From Opisthorchis felineus (taxonomy: Eukaryota; Platyhelminthes; Trematoda; Opisthorchiida; Opisthorchiidae): a stretch of 64,000 bases of DNA. How positions within the stretch are numbered: the first letter of the stretch is position 1; each line of letters starts with the position of its first letter. The stretch covers positions 90,125 through 154,124 of the forward strand of contig SJOL01003083.1 in the NCBI GenBank assembly GCA_004794785.1, read 5' to 3'. Below the pieces are notes generated by a model. It saw only the letters and a list, made by a program, of their open reading frames with translations. It was not told the origin of the DNA and searched no databases. Positions 1 to 11,590 of this stretch are shown piece after piece. Both the position numbers and the translations under genes were made by a program.

Positions 1-787
1 GAACAACATACAGATACTTCACTGCCGCCGCAATATTTTGTACAGGATATACTCCAAACTAAATGACTGATGCTCTGAACGGTAGTGAATCACTATACAA
101 CGTTTTCAACGGTTTAATTCCTGCTCAAAAATGGCGATTAAACACGGGCTGAACAGGGCTGGGGCAGTGACACAACAGTGCTTCACTTCTGCATCAGTTG
201 CAAAGTTGGTGGAGGTTTTTGTCGGGTTTTTACCCCAGCTTAGATGGCTTTGATATGGTTGCAAAACTCTGTCTGGAGGAGGGAGCTTTAATAGAACGAT
301 CTACAAGTGCGTCTGTGTTTGACAAAGTCACTGACTTTGATAAAGTCCCAAAACGATCCATATAATTTTTGGTTCAGTTCACGACACCTCCGTTGTATTT
401 ATCTTGCGGTAAGCACTAAGTCAATCTTAATTCGAGAGCTTCGGTCTTCACGCAACTCATCAGGAATTTTTACTTCCATAGCTTAAACGACTGCTTGACT
501 GAGAAGAACAGTCAAAACCTTAATTACTTTGCACAGGAGACCAATTCAACAATGGTTGTGTATCTTCCACAGGTTTCATTTCTTTGATGCAATGGAATTA
601 ATGCTGAATCCTCCAGATCGAGCCATCTGGTCCAAGTGTTTCCCTATTACTCTTCTGGTTTACGGTTTCACTATGATAGGAAAGTCAGCTTTCATTGAAT
701 ATAATTCTGCCACACAGTTCAACTTCACATGTCCTGACCAACTGACCAATGTTGAATAGTGATGATTTCACTGTGGAAAGCTTTTTT
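1..787. other. no recognisable feature
   Basis: AT-rich sequence with only one short open frame (529-759) that has no recognisable content. Confidence 0.5.
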
Positions 788-1021
788 CTAATCCGGATTT
801 CTAGTTTCAGTTGTAGATTTTGCCCATCGCTGCCATAGCTTTATTAAAACGGCGATCTTCTTAGGTCTGGAGTTCTTTGCTTTGTCTGGTTTACCGCTGT
901 CTTTAATAAGCTGGTTCCTGAAACTTCTAGGCGTTTTCGGGGTGCTGCGTCTGTCGGAACTTGGACTGTTCAGATGAATGACAGATTTTTGACTTGATAT
1001 TATTTTCTGGGGGGTTTCCAT
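788..1021 (-). CDS. unrecognised basic ORF, possibly transposon-derived
   Basis: Seventy-seven codons from ATG, rich in Lys, Arg, Ser and Pro (SSDRRSTPKTPRSFRNQLIK, NSRPKKIAVLIKLWQRW). The composition is like the start of a retroelement ORF1, but no domain is recognisable. It adjoins hammerhead repeat copy 1. Confidence 0.25.
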   Translation of the reverse strand: METPQKIISSQKSVIHLNSPSSDRRSTPKTPRSFRNQLIKDSGKPDKAKNSRPKKIAVLIKLWQRWAKSTTETRNPD

Positions 1022-1170
1022 TGCATTTGTGTAGTTCCCTGCTTATTCTTGTTCTGAAGGTCCCCAAACAGAATTTCATCGGACCAACTGAAACCGATCT
1101 CTGTGTCACCCACTCTTGATTGCTTTCATGAAATCCTTGCTGACCGATGAAATAATAGCTTACAAATTTA

Positions 1171-1438
1171 CGTAATGTACTACTCATAAGGTTGCTGAAA
1201 ATTCTTCGACAGCCCACGACCGGTTTCGCCCTTGTTGGGGCTCATCAAGTAGGCGCAGTCCCCCAGTTTTCGTCAACCTTATGTTCTACTTGAACCCAAA
1301 TTAGACCGTTTTTCAAGAAATACACTCATTTGCAAATCAATTTGGTTTTGCGAGAGACTCACCTGGAACCCAGCTGAATCTCTCGTTTGTGATGTTTCCA
1401 TGCAACTGAATGTGCTGCACCAGGCCGCCTCATGTTCT
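1171..1438 (-). repeat. hammerhead repeat family A, copy 1
   Basis: Near-complete copy of an approximately 300-bp element, antisense here. It shares its head (ACTACTCATAAGGTTGCTG on the plus strand), ribozyme segment, TTGGTTTTGCGAGAGACTC block and GCCTCATGTTC block with the copies at 1440-1738 and 61591-61950. It ends abruptly where the oppositely oriented copy begins. Confidence 0.85.
1212..1254 (-). ncRNA. hammerhead ribozyme A1, core mutated at one position
   Basis: Minus strand: stem I GCCTAC/GTGGGC (6 bp, one wobble), core TTGATGA where CTGATGA is expected, stem II GCCC/GGGC, GAAA, palindrome ACCGGT, cleavage triplet GTC. The C-to-T change at the invariant first core base should disable it; everything else is intact. 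Confidence 0.75.
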
Positions 1439-1439
1439 A

Positions 1440-1738
1440 TTTGGGTTCAAGTAGAACATAAGGTTGACGAAAACTCGGGGACTGCGCCTGCCTGATGAGC
1501 CCCAGAAAGGGCGAAACCGGTCGTGGGCTGTCGAAGAATTTTCAGCAACCTTATGAGTAGTACATTGCGTAAAATTACATGCATCGCGATATCTCGAATA
1601 TCGTAGCAACTGGAACATGAGGCGGCCTGGTGCAGCACATTCAGTTGCATGGAAACATCATAAACGAGAGATTCAGCTGGGTTCTAGGTGAGTCTCTCGC
1701 AAAACCAAATTGATTTGCAAATGAGTGTATTTCTTGAG
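1440..1738 (+). repeat. hammerhead repeat family A, copy 2 (full-length, circularly permuted)
   Basis: About 298 bp, sense strand plus, head-to-head with copy 1. Its ends fall in the middle of the unit: it starts inside the segment that follows the ribozyme in the other copies and runs round to a point about 12 bp short of where it began. It is therefore one complete unit opened at a different place, as expected of a reverse-transcribed circular RNA. Confidence 0.85.
1486..1528 (+). ncRNA. hammerhead ribozyme A2 (canonical core)
   Basis: Stem I GCCTGC (1486-1491) pairs with GTGGGC (1523-1528), four Watson-Crick and two wobble pairs. Core CTGATGA is at 1492-1498. Stem II GCCC (1499-1502)/GGGC (1509-1512) has loop CAGAAA. 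GAAA is at 1513-1516, palindrome ACCGGT at 1516-1521 and triplet GTC at 1520-1522, with cleavage expected after 1522. A one-to-three-bp stem III favours cleavage as a dimer. All invariant core bases are present. Confidence 0.85.
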
Positions 1739-2552
1739 CTTACAACTTTCTTCATCCCGGTTTGCATTTCTACATCGAGATGGTGTTTGGAAGCTATCTC
1801 GTTATTACACGCTTTGTTTCATCACTCATCAGTGACTGCTTCCAAACGTTTTGGCGTTTGTTGGTAACTCGGAAGTTTTTGACTCGTCTTCTCACAACCA
1901 ACTTATATGATCTGCCGGGGCGCTTTGATCAGCATAAACTCTATTTCGATATATCATATAGTTCTATGAGGAAGCTCACCACCGCGAAGGAGAGGCAGAA
2001 AGACCCACATTCCCAAATACTGTTCGTTATGACGATTTTCAGCCTGTCGATGCCGCAACCTTAAAGGATGGTTTCACCTTCACCAAAGACTGGGTTGCGT
2101 CCAGAAAGCCCATCAGGCCTTAAAAAGAAGCTTAAAGCTACTAACCTCAATTTGGGCAGCACCAGTATGATTTGTGACTTGTGGCTTAATTGCTCGTCAC
2201 ATTTACTTTAAATGAAGAAGGATGTTACAGTCACCAATGGCTGCTGCTGAAGCCGCCCGATAAGTTAACGCATACCCCGCTAAAGCCGCTTCAACGAATG
2301 GGGATCACGAGGAATTATCTGATACCGAGGCTCACACATTCGCTCGTACTCAGCAGAGCACAGCGTAATCCCACGGATGGTTGGATAATTTTTCAGGCAT
2401 CCTATTCTTGGCCGGCTGTGTCTACCGGAGTACACCCTAATTAGTTATATTCACGCCGGTAAACAACATGAGCTTGAGTTCAACCACACAATGGAAAGCG
2501 CATTTGGAGGAGTTGCTGTCTATGCCGTGCCAAATGCTACACAATGTAGTTA
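1739..2552. other. no recognisable feature
   Basis: Two short plus-strand open frames (1762-2064, 2190-2444) without recognisable content. Could be the upstream part of whatever the ORF at 2553 belongs to. Confidence 0.4.
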
Positions 2553-3170
2553 ATGATTCTGTGGTATGCAGCCTCGGTGCAAACTGCTGAGAACCAGTAT
2601 GAGAATGCCTATTGTGGTCATGGTGAACAAATGACCTTCTCTCTTAAAAAATGTGATCAGCCGGAGATTTTAAGGCACATTGTGGGGTCCTGTAGGATAG
2701 TTTATGATAGTGAATTTGCTCTTTATAATCGGGTTGCAATGGAACTAAAAAAACGTCCACGTCTTCTAGGATGCACTGTATTCAGGGAGTTTAGAGCACT
2801 CACTTTAGCATATTTCGTCAAGCTCCACCTAAACGCTGTTGAAAAGCGACGAAAAACGGTGATAGGCATGGCCATAGCCTCAGATGGACGCAGAAAACTT
2901 GTTTTAGACGAAAAGAAGCTGAATTACAGTGTTAAAGAGCGTTTCATCGTTATAATCTCAGACCTACCTGCCACCGATTGTGATGTTAATCTTTTAGTTC
3001 ACGTACCGATGACCATTTCATACCAAGATTTCCGCTTTCCTCAACCTGCCAAGACCGCTGTAAAACTGGATCATCTTAAGGTCACAGGCAGGCTCATTAT
3101 GGTAGACTTTCCACTTATTTACAATACTTATGAGCACTACATGGCACTGAGAGTCCTTTCTTGCCAATGA
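2553..3170 (+). CDS. unrecognised 205-codon ORF
   Basis: The longest open frame outside the PLE. Mixed composition, no signal peptide or long hydrophobic segment, one basic stretch (VEKRRKTVIG). I recognise no domain. A possible polyadenylation signal AATAAA lies at 3650-3655, about 480 bp after the stop. An ORF this long is possible by chance in 64 kb, so it may be an exon, a decayed transposon ORF or nothing. Confidence 0.25.
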   Translation: MILWYAASVQTAENQYENAYCGHGEQMTFSLKKCDQPEILRHIVGSCRIVYDSEFALYNRVAMELKKRPRLLGCTVFREFRALTLAYFVKLHLNAVEKRRKTVIGMAIASDGRRKLVLDEKKLNYSVKERFIVIISDLPATDCDVNLLVHVPMTISYQDFRFPQPAKTAVKLDHLKVTGRLIMVDFPLIYNTYEHYMALRVLSCQ

Positions 3171-3869
3171 TTTCCACAACTGACCCTGAATGACGGACAC
3201 CTATAACTGACTTGCTAGTCTTGACTGTGCTAGCGCCTACTGCGCCTTGAAAGGCATTGAGATTTGGTTCTCGTTTCTTCACTTGCCGATCCAAATTCTA
3301 GGCATTCTTACTTACCTTGGAGGTCACTCCGCCTGCCCGATACCTATTGATGGTAGAGCTCTTTTTGTGTTCTCCTTTACATTTTTCCACACATGTGGCA
3401 CTTGTTTTTATGCCTGTGATCATGCTTTTAAAAAATTGACTATAGTAGCCTCGCTACTGGATGCACTGCTTTAGATTAACTGGCTACATAACCGTTTAAG
3501 GTTCCTATTTAGTTTGAAGAAGGTAGTGAGATTTCTTAAGCTGTTCGTTTAAGTTCCACCTTTCGAATTTGAATCGCGCTCTGGTCAGACCCGTACACAT
3601 CTACACATGCTATACCATCTCTCCTTCCCTGAGCCACCATCCTTCAGTGAATAAAGTATTCGGTCCCTGTGGGGAGCGTGAAAGTGACCTATGAAATGGA
3701 CCGGTAATTCTATCTCTAGTTTAGCAGGTTGTGAGTATTCTTGTCGTCGATATTCATAATATAGATTACCTTATCGCAACCGTGGTACCAAATATCGGTT
3801 TCCGTGTGACAGTCGTCGAAAACATTGGCTTCAAATAGTGTAACATAATGTAACATACGAACTTAATAT

Positions 3870-4045
3870 GGGCGAGATGGCTCAGTGGTTAGAGCGCAAA
3901 TGTACTGACCGGAAGGTTCGAACCTCTGCCTCTCGACTTCCCCTGTCTATGCTTGGGCAACCTGGCAGTATCCCAGCCCTCGTGCTTCCCTCTGGCGGCC
4001 TGGCAGCTAGACACCGAAAGGGTGTTACAGCTGGACGATTTTATA
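3870..4045 (+). repeat. tRNA-derived SINE 1, copy a
   Basis: A box TGGCTCAGTGG and B box GGTTCGAACCTC at tRNA spacing, then the family body CTTGGGCAACCTGGCAGTAT and the 3' block AGGGTGTTACAGCTGGACGA. It lacks an amino-acid acceptor fold, so it is a SINE and not a tRNA gene. This is the best-preserved copy in the window. Confidence 0.88.
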
Positions 4046-6242
4046 TCCGATTTATTTCTATAACGGTTCACAGCAGTTTGGGAAGCAGACGAGAAGTGAC
4101 TTTGACCTCCTTACTTTCTCACATCTTACTCATTCTTTTCACTTTAGAGCACAATTAGTATGTTTTTATTTTCAGTGTGACGACGCGTTTCTTTTTTTGC
4201 CACGTGGGACTGAGTTATTTGTTGTTCCATTGCATCTTTCGTTACCTCATCATTCTCTCTATAGCTACATTAAGTCGCCTAAATTGGATTCATTCGCTAG
4301 CACAGACTCCGGTAATCCGTACATCATACAGTGATATTAGGTGTTGTAGTAATTATGCCCATATTACTATCTGTTTAAAACGAAGGTTCACTCAATGACT
4401 GGCAGAGTAAGTAGGCGTTAACGAATCTTTCGGAGATGTAGAGTGATCTTCCAAACATAGAGTGTTAGATGTAGGGGTACGACGAGGAAGATATGCAGTT
4501 TCGTACACGGATAGGTAATCTCAGCCCTAGCAACTATTGTACGCTTTCTGTATTTGATGATATTTAGTGAGAGGGATCCGTTCGCGCAGACTAAGTTTGA
4601 TTAACAACAGTGATCAAAATCCTTACGAAAGGGGCCTATGGAAAATGTAGAGTGGAGACACATGGTGTAAATGATAAACAATTCTGAACTCCCTGTCTGC
4701 CACGTACAAGATCGAACTCCGTATTATTAAGGCTTATCCTCGTACCAGTCAGGAGGCAACATATTTTGCGAAATTACTTGTGTTTTAAAGTAAGTTCAGC
4801 ACGGCTTTCGCGGAGATTTCCTATATAGAAACCACGTGATTCTTCGTTTCCGTTTTTCTGAACTAAACATCGGGACCAGTTGTATATCGGTAAAATAAAT
4901 TTTAACTGTCCAAAATCAAGTTTGCGCTCAAAATGATTTGAGTGGTGCATTTCCGTGTGGTTTCCAGCTTCAATCATCGTGTCACGTGGGATATATCGAT
5001 CTGAAAGGGAAGGGAAATGGCGCGCAGATTTTGGTTACCGGAAGAATGAAAAGCCAGGTTTTTACTGTTCACGCAACGGTTGGACTCAGCTGAATTTCGA
5101 GAATCAAAATTTGAGCCTCCTTGTGCTTCAGTTGACGTGTTGATTGACGCACACCTTTCATGTTGCCTCAGTCTGCACGGAGATTCGAATCATCAGTCTA
5201 CGAGAAAGCAGTAAACTTTCGAACATATTTACATTCTACACTGGCACTCTATTTGAAGACTTTCTCCAATAAAACCATAAGGGTGCCTGTGTCACCCGCA
5301 AACAGACACTGGGAAACCTCCGAGTTATGAACATCCCTCTAAAATATGCCAATCTGCCTCGGTTTACAACTTTTTCAGCAAGCAACTGCTGGTTTTCAGC
5401 TCACATTCGAACGGGTAAACTGATGTTTTAGAATGTGTTTTGGGATAAAATCTATAGGTTTATGTTTTTTTCTGATGGAACTTAAGGTGACCCCATAGAC
5501 ACTGGGAATATTTCAGGTTTTGTAGGAGATCTCACTCTGCAGTTGAAGCTAATCTAAGCTAGGAATGTAGCAGCTGTGCAGTTGTTTCTACCTTGACAAT
5601 AACCAGTGGGATTGCTCCTTTCGCAAGCCCCTAATGGCACTCGAAATTTCCACCTTCCGGTTAGTAGGTGGGTAGTTTGCTTATTTGGATCGTTACCCGT
5701 TCTAGCTAGTGACGACTTCTTGAAATGATCATGCCACTTGTGGAATTTTTTGCTAAACCGAACTAAGCGGACGTGTGCTCAGTCGACTACCTTGACTGTC
5801 TTAGACAACTAACCTAAACTTCTCACTAAACATTCTACGTTCTGAGTTCACCCTGTAATTAACTCATCACATGTAACATCGCATAAGTGCCTGCTGAGTT
5901 GCGACTGAAGTGCCCACGCACAAGACAGCTTATTTCCTGACGCAAGTGGAGAGCTTGTAGCCTGTAAGCGGTATGGGTTTCCTCTCGCAAGTACATTTTA
6001 GGAAAGCTGAAAAGCACCATGTAACTGGTTCATCCTTGTTAGGAATCGCTAAAAGAGAGCCATACAAGTATATGTTAATTCAACAGACTGATTAAAAGAA
6101 GTCAGGAGCCAGCGAAATGATTTGGGAAGGAGATGGAACAGCAGTTTACGCACAGAACTGCTGTCTCGAAGGATGAGCTTAACATGGTAAAGAACAATTA
6201 AGCTAGCCTCCTTCAACACGATGTCTGGAAGAACCCAGTAGA
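4046..6242. other. no recognisable feature
   Basis: Nothing beyond short chance frames. No repeat family shared with the rest of the window was noticed. Confidence 0.45.
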
Positions 6243-6895
6243 GTGAAAAATCCACTTCAGCCCGTCATAAGCAACAGAAAGTTATCATTTCTCCAGAGTG
6301 ACATGGTACTCGACCCGGAGGAGTTACGCCATATACTTTTCAAAGTTGAGGAAGCACCTGCGAGCACTGTGACGACTTCACTACAGAGGATTTGGGAAGC
6401 AAGTGGAACGCAGGTGGAATGGAGAGCTTCGACCGTGAACTTACTCCTCAAAAGAGGGCACAATAATGTCGTGCAGAAACCATCATGGCAGCGGCCAGGT
6501 AGCCGTAGCGTCCAAGGGGCATTTTGTAATTATGTTGCGTGGTTGATCGATTACCAACAGAGGAACATTCGTGATGATCATGTCTGGTCATGTCTTAGAA
6601 GAGGATGCAATGATCATTTCTTTACTCTGATATAGGTCCCCAAATGCCGCTACCCGCAGAAGTCCATTGGTGGTAGTATTCTTGAGGTGAAAGTTGCTTT
6701 TGACTCCATCGGTGGTAAGAAACTATGGAGCTGCCGGCAATCACAGTTGTCGCCGCCAAATTTTACCCATTATTATATACTCGGGTATACGGCAAGCTAG
6801 TACCTGAATTCACCACGTCCAGTGGTGTACAACAAGACTGCCCACTCTCATTATTCCTCTTGAGACTTGTTATTGGCGTGCTGCTTTAAACTCCC
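6243..6895 (+). mobile_element. degenerate non-LTR reverse transcriptase
   Basis: A frame to 6635 has no recognised domain, but after it come KVAFDSIGGKKLWSC (RT block with AFDS) and, after a frameshift, PEFTTSSGVQQDCPLSLFLL (the GVRQGCPLSP block). Several stops and shifts. Only part of the RT remains. Confidence 0.7.
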
Positions 6896-9800
6896 CTGCC
6901 TGTGTCTGAAACCTCGGGGGTCGAAATGCGTTCGAAACGTTCACCCACAAACATTGAGAATGCAGACCGCAATTCGCCCCTTGGCTCAGATCCTCTAAAG
7001 ATAAAGTCATTTTAAATTTCCGTGTAGTTCTGCAACGCGGTGTGGTGTGCGCTTCACACTCGCCATTATGTGTGGGTCCAAACCTAAAGCTCATACCGGC
7101 AGTACAGCCAATTCACTTGGTAGATTAACTTATTTACCTGTGCAGTTGTATAATTTCCAGTGGGTTGGCTGGAAAGGTGACTTCTCGAATCTGAAGTACC
7201 AAGCTATCTTTTACCCACCTCCAACGCCTACGGCGTCTGCGTCAGAAAATTTATCCCTCAAGGACAGAGGATTCACATCGACAATGCAATCCACACTGCC
7301 GTATAGCAGACCCCGGCATTAGACAGGTCTGGTGGGATCGTTGGATTGGCAATATTGGGGTACGGCCGGTGGCTTTGAGTAGAATAAACTATTTCGCGAT
7401 GGATAAGACGCTCACACTCTTTAGAATATGAAGTTCGCATATCGGACCACCATCTAATTCGAAGAGGGTTTTTCGCTCAGCCCAGTTCTGAATGGAAACT
7501 ACCAAGAGGTGAACATTCCATGAACCGGCAACCGTCTATGACAGCATTAAGCGGCAAACTCAGTCGGTCTGACGACTGTTTTCCCCTGGTTAGGAGATCC
7601 CGGGATTTAACTTATGGTTACGGTTAATGACACTGACAAACATGGCTCACCCATGCAGTTCGTGGTGCTTTTTCATCAAAGCTATCCCCTTCAATGCATA
7701 GCTGCCCAGTTTCCAGCTTTTCTGGAAGACCAGAATAATTCAACACCGACTACTCAGTGATACCATAGCAACCAATGTTACCAAAACTGTAGCGGCTGGA
7801 ACAAACGTACCCTTGATTCATGGTTGATAGCTGAGAAGCTGAACTGAACTGGACGTCTGGAGGTGTCGCCATTTTTTAGTATCACAGTTGTAACAATTTC
7901 AATTTGGACTACTGCAAAGCAGGCCTGATTGATAGCTTGCTATGTCAGCTCCCTCGGACTGACTTGGCCACAATGGGATGTTTATAAGAATACGCCCAAT
8001 CAGCAAATTCTTATTACCAACTAGGCACATGACAATAATAAAGCATAGTATAGCAGCAACTGATAATATTCCACTTTAGATGTCCATTGTAAATCAAATC
8101 ATAGTCTGTACATTTAAATGCAGAAAACAGAACCCAGTAGTGCCGACGATAAGCTGCATATGATCCTGCCAGTCAGCCGTGACAAACTCGATCTGCCGTT
8201 TTTTCAAGGATAATCTAGTTAGGATAATCTTAATCTTATTACCATATAACACTGCGTCGTAAGTAATATCCTCACAGTGGAAATTAGATAGGATGAAAAA
8301 TGTCCCACATTGAATCAAAGAACTCCATCGACTTATCTGTGGATTACAAACAACTACTCAAAGTTTATGAGCTATAAAGACACAAAACGAGGTTCCTTGG
8401 CAAATGTGCGAAATTGAGTTTTGCCGAGTTACACGGGTACATTGTATCACTGTGGTCGTCAGATCCCAGTAAAATACCCTTCCTTTTTTTATTAACCTGT
8501 TGGAGAGTCATTCATCAGTATTATGCCAAAGGTTCTTTTGAATTATTGAACGTCTTTTGTGTGAACGTAATTATTCTTCTTGCGCGTTTTTTCGACTGAA
8601 CTTCGTTTGTACTTTTATACTGTTTTCTTCTTCCTCCTAAATAATGCATTATGAGACCATATGTCTCCAGAACTCTTGAATATACTTAGCACTCCATTTT
8701 ACCTAACCTGTACGGCTACGCAGTAGAAGTCATGGTCGATGGATATTTGGGGTAAAATTTTCTCTCCTAGATTCGAATAGATTGCTAGGCAACCAGTAAA
8801 TATCCTCCCTCAATGAAACGTTTTTGCTTTGCTACACTGGCTCTCCAAATTCAGAAACTGGTGATGGTAACTACCCACTTAATTATGGTCGAAAGATATG
8901 ACCGAAAGCATTTCACACCGGGAAGTAATTTATTTTCATGTTGATTTCCTGGTGATTCTCCTTATCTGAAATTGTTCTGTACTGAAAACTCCGTCAGCTA
9001 AACTCACTTTCTCCAGAGAGCTTATGATATGTTGAATAGGGGTACTGAATTCGGGTGACAATTTAGTAAGTTAGATAACCAGGTGAACCTTAGTCGCACT
9101 GATCCAGACCAATGTTGTCGGATACACATATCGGCGCCTGCTTCGCTTATGGGTCCCTAGCTTTGTCGAAACATGAATACTGTGTTTGTATGCATGAATG
9201 TGTATACGCACCGGTATCACGCTTAAGTTATCTACGATCACGCCAGTAGTGCTGTAATTTCTGGTGTATATTTGCAGGAAAATTCAGCGGATTTCGAGGC
9301 CATCATTTCCTATCTCGTAGGATTTAAATTCTGTTGTAGCAGCCGTGGCCGAATGTTGTTCAGAGAAATGAATGAAGTATAGTCTCACACAGAAAGATAC
9401 TTAAAAGGACGATTGTTTTTTTACTTTTCTGTATGCCTCATTCGAAGACTTGCGTAAAACGGACAAAACCAATTTTATTTGTGAACGGTGCTAGATATAA
9501 ATTTCTTATTGAATGACGCCAAATTTCTTCAAAGGATGCCTCTAGTATTTAGTGAAGCTTTTATTATTTTTGGTTGGTGAAATTCTGGTTATTCCCATGG
9601 TTACAGTTAGCCCTCCTATCTCAAACTAATTAGGTAAACCAGCACTTTTTTGACCTCAACTTTCAGAGTGAGGGATCCACTTAAATGAACTACAACCTAT
9701 TTTAAAAATGACAAAAAACTACGGTCACCGTTGGTCTTGTTTATACCAATGTAGCCATGGAAATGTTTGATATCATTCACATCCACTACCCAAAAACAAA

Positions 9801-11239
9801 GCCCACTATCAGTCACTCTACGACGATGAGAAGAATGTTTGGCAGAACAACTCAGGTTATCGGCAAGCTTAAAACATACTCGCGTAAGAAAAAGTCCGAA
9901 AGGCAACCACGGGCGGACTGACCATAATATCACATCTATTTCAACAGCTTTTGTGCAGGCTATTTAAGCTTATTCTTGATAAATCAACTATTATCTGCTC
10001 CAAATCATAGTTTGGATGAAGCGTACAAGTGCTTGAATAACTGGGCGTGCCCGATGCTGTTTCACTGCACGGCTCTGTTTACATACATTGGAAAGAAATA
10101 ATACACGCCTGGCGCAATTGTCGATGGCGTCATAGTGAAACTCAATGAAGCTTAGGACCGTGTATACCTGATTCACGAAGGCAATAACGGACCTTGTTTC
10201 CTCCATCTGTAAGACGACCAAAGTGTTATGGCTGCAAAGAAGCTACGTAGCTGCAGTCAGCTCACAAGGTTTATTCTTTCATATTCTCTCGAGTCCAGAT
10301 TACCAAGAAATGAAGGGTTAAACACAGCTCGCAACATGCACATAGCAAAAAGAAATAAGAAAAAATAACCTGTTTCTTCTTTTGTAATCGTGAGTGCCAG
10401 AAGAGGCTAGTTCGTATGTCTGTAGGCCACTGTTAGCTGATGCTGTTGTGCTGTTTTTCATAAAGTGAGTAACATTCTTGAAGTACAATTGTGTAAATAT
10501 TTAGACTTGACTTTGGTTTGTGAAGTCGACTGAGTTGCACTTTTCCGGAGACCTCCAAATGAAATCTCAAAATGAGATTCCATTGTATTTCAGTGTGCCT
10601 CAGTTCCACTGAAAGGTGTTCAGATAAAGAGCGGTTTATGGCAGTTGGAAGGTTTGCTGCAATGGATCAGAATTTCATTCATGTGCATCGCTTTTCTGAA
10701 AACCTCCGTTTGCACTTGTTTACTTAGTGACTCTCCGACCAGGACACCTAAAATGTGCTCGCTGATGTTTTCTACTTTCACCATGAAAGTGATGTCATTG
10801 AAAGCGCCATTTACTAACTGGACTATTCGCCGCAATGCAAACCTTTTGAAGGTAGCAAAATTATCGTCTAATTAACTTGTCCATGATTTGGAATTTTTAT
10901 ATGTTGGTACGGCTCGCTGAGGCTTCTGCATTGCGACTTCAGTGACAAACCCTGAAATCAGAGGTCACAATGGTACTGCTCTCAGACGTTCTTAATGTTC
11001 GCCACTGAATTTTAATTATGTGATCAAGTGTTCGCTGATGTCTCTTGACTTCAAGGATCAGTCCGAAATTCCACGTTTACCCATTAGTCCAGCAACGTGA
11101 GAGGTTACCTCAAAAACATCCAAATGTACTAATCCTACAGACTTTACCACACATTGTCATAGGACAGTTTACTGGAAGGTTAGTTGAATCAACCCACTGC
11201 TCTTTGGTTTGAACCCCTATACACCATGCGCTTATTTGC
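6896..11239. other. no recognisable feature
   Basis: Frames at 7047-7322, 9697-10221 and 10620-10875 are short and overlap on both strands. None shows a domain I know. Confidence 0.4.
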
Positions 11240-11400
11240 ATTTTGGGAATTACAGAGTTAACGCTCACATCACTCTTGTTTGAACAGTCGTCCTCATGTC
11301 CTGGCTCAGTCATTCTGGTGAGCCCACACCAAAGGAGGCAGGAGCACTGGACTCGAGTTTCGCTCTTATTAGAGCTCATCAGCAGTGCATATTCTTGGGA
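11240..11400 (-). repeat. hammerhead repeat family B, copy 1
   Basis: Antisense copy of a second, unrelated repeat. It carries the ribozyme at 11344-11388 followed, on the minus strand, by the segment with CAGGACATGAGGACGACTG. About 70 bp of it (11250-11325) recurs inverted at 11510-11585. Confidence 0.7.
11344..11388 (-). ncRNA. hammerhead ribozyme B (canonical, perfect stems)
   Basis: Minus strand: stem I GCACTG (11388-11383) pairs perfectly with CAGTGC (11349-11344). Core CTGATGA is 11382-11376. Stem II GCTCT/AGAGC has 5 bp and loop AATA. Then GAAA (11361-11358), palindrome CTCGAG (11357-11352), triplet GTC (11352-11350). No core base is mutated. Stem sequences differ from family A throughout, so this is a separate lineage with the same architecture. 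Confidence 0.9.
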
Positions 11401-11590
11401 GTGCCGAGGTTTGAACTCCGGAAATCTAACATGTGAGGCAAGCGTGAGGCGTATGCTGGACGCATCTGAATTTCAACGCCTAGACAGGCGAACGTGTTCA
11501 CGCATGAGCGGTGTGACTGTACCAGGACAGGAGGATGAATGTTCAAGCGGGAGTGATGTGAGAGTGAATTCTCCAAAATCCGTAGCCGTC
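11401..11590 (+). repeat. hammerhead repeat family B, copy 2 (ribozyme part absent)
   Basis: Inverted partial copy. The stretch 11510-11585 is about 75% identical to the reverse complement of 11250-11325 (shared GTTCAA, GAGTGATGTGAG and CCAGGACA words). The segment where the ribozyme would be (11400-11500) has diverged or been replaced. Confidence 0.6.

Noticed and set aside
440..475. Antisense CTGATGAG with CGAAG
   Set aside because: The required GAAA is absent and stem II does not form.
3870..3945. tRNA gene
   Set aside because: A and B boxes fit, but there is no acceptor stem, and the sequence recurs with the SINE body at six other sites.
3868..4158. 96-codon ORF starting at the SINE
   Set aside because: It is the translation of a tRNA-derived SINE; other copies of the SINE do not keep the frame.
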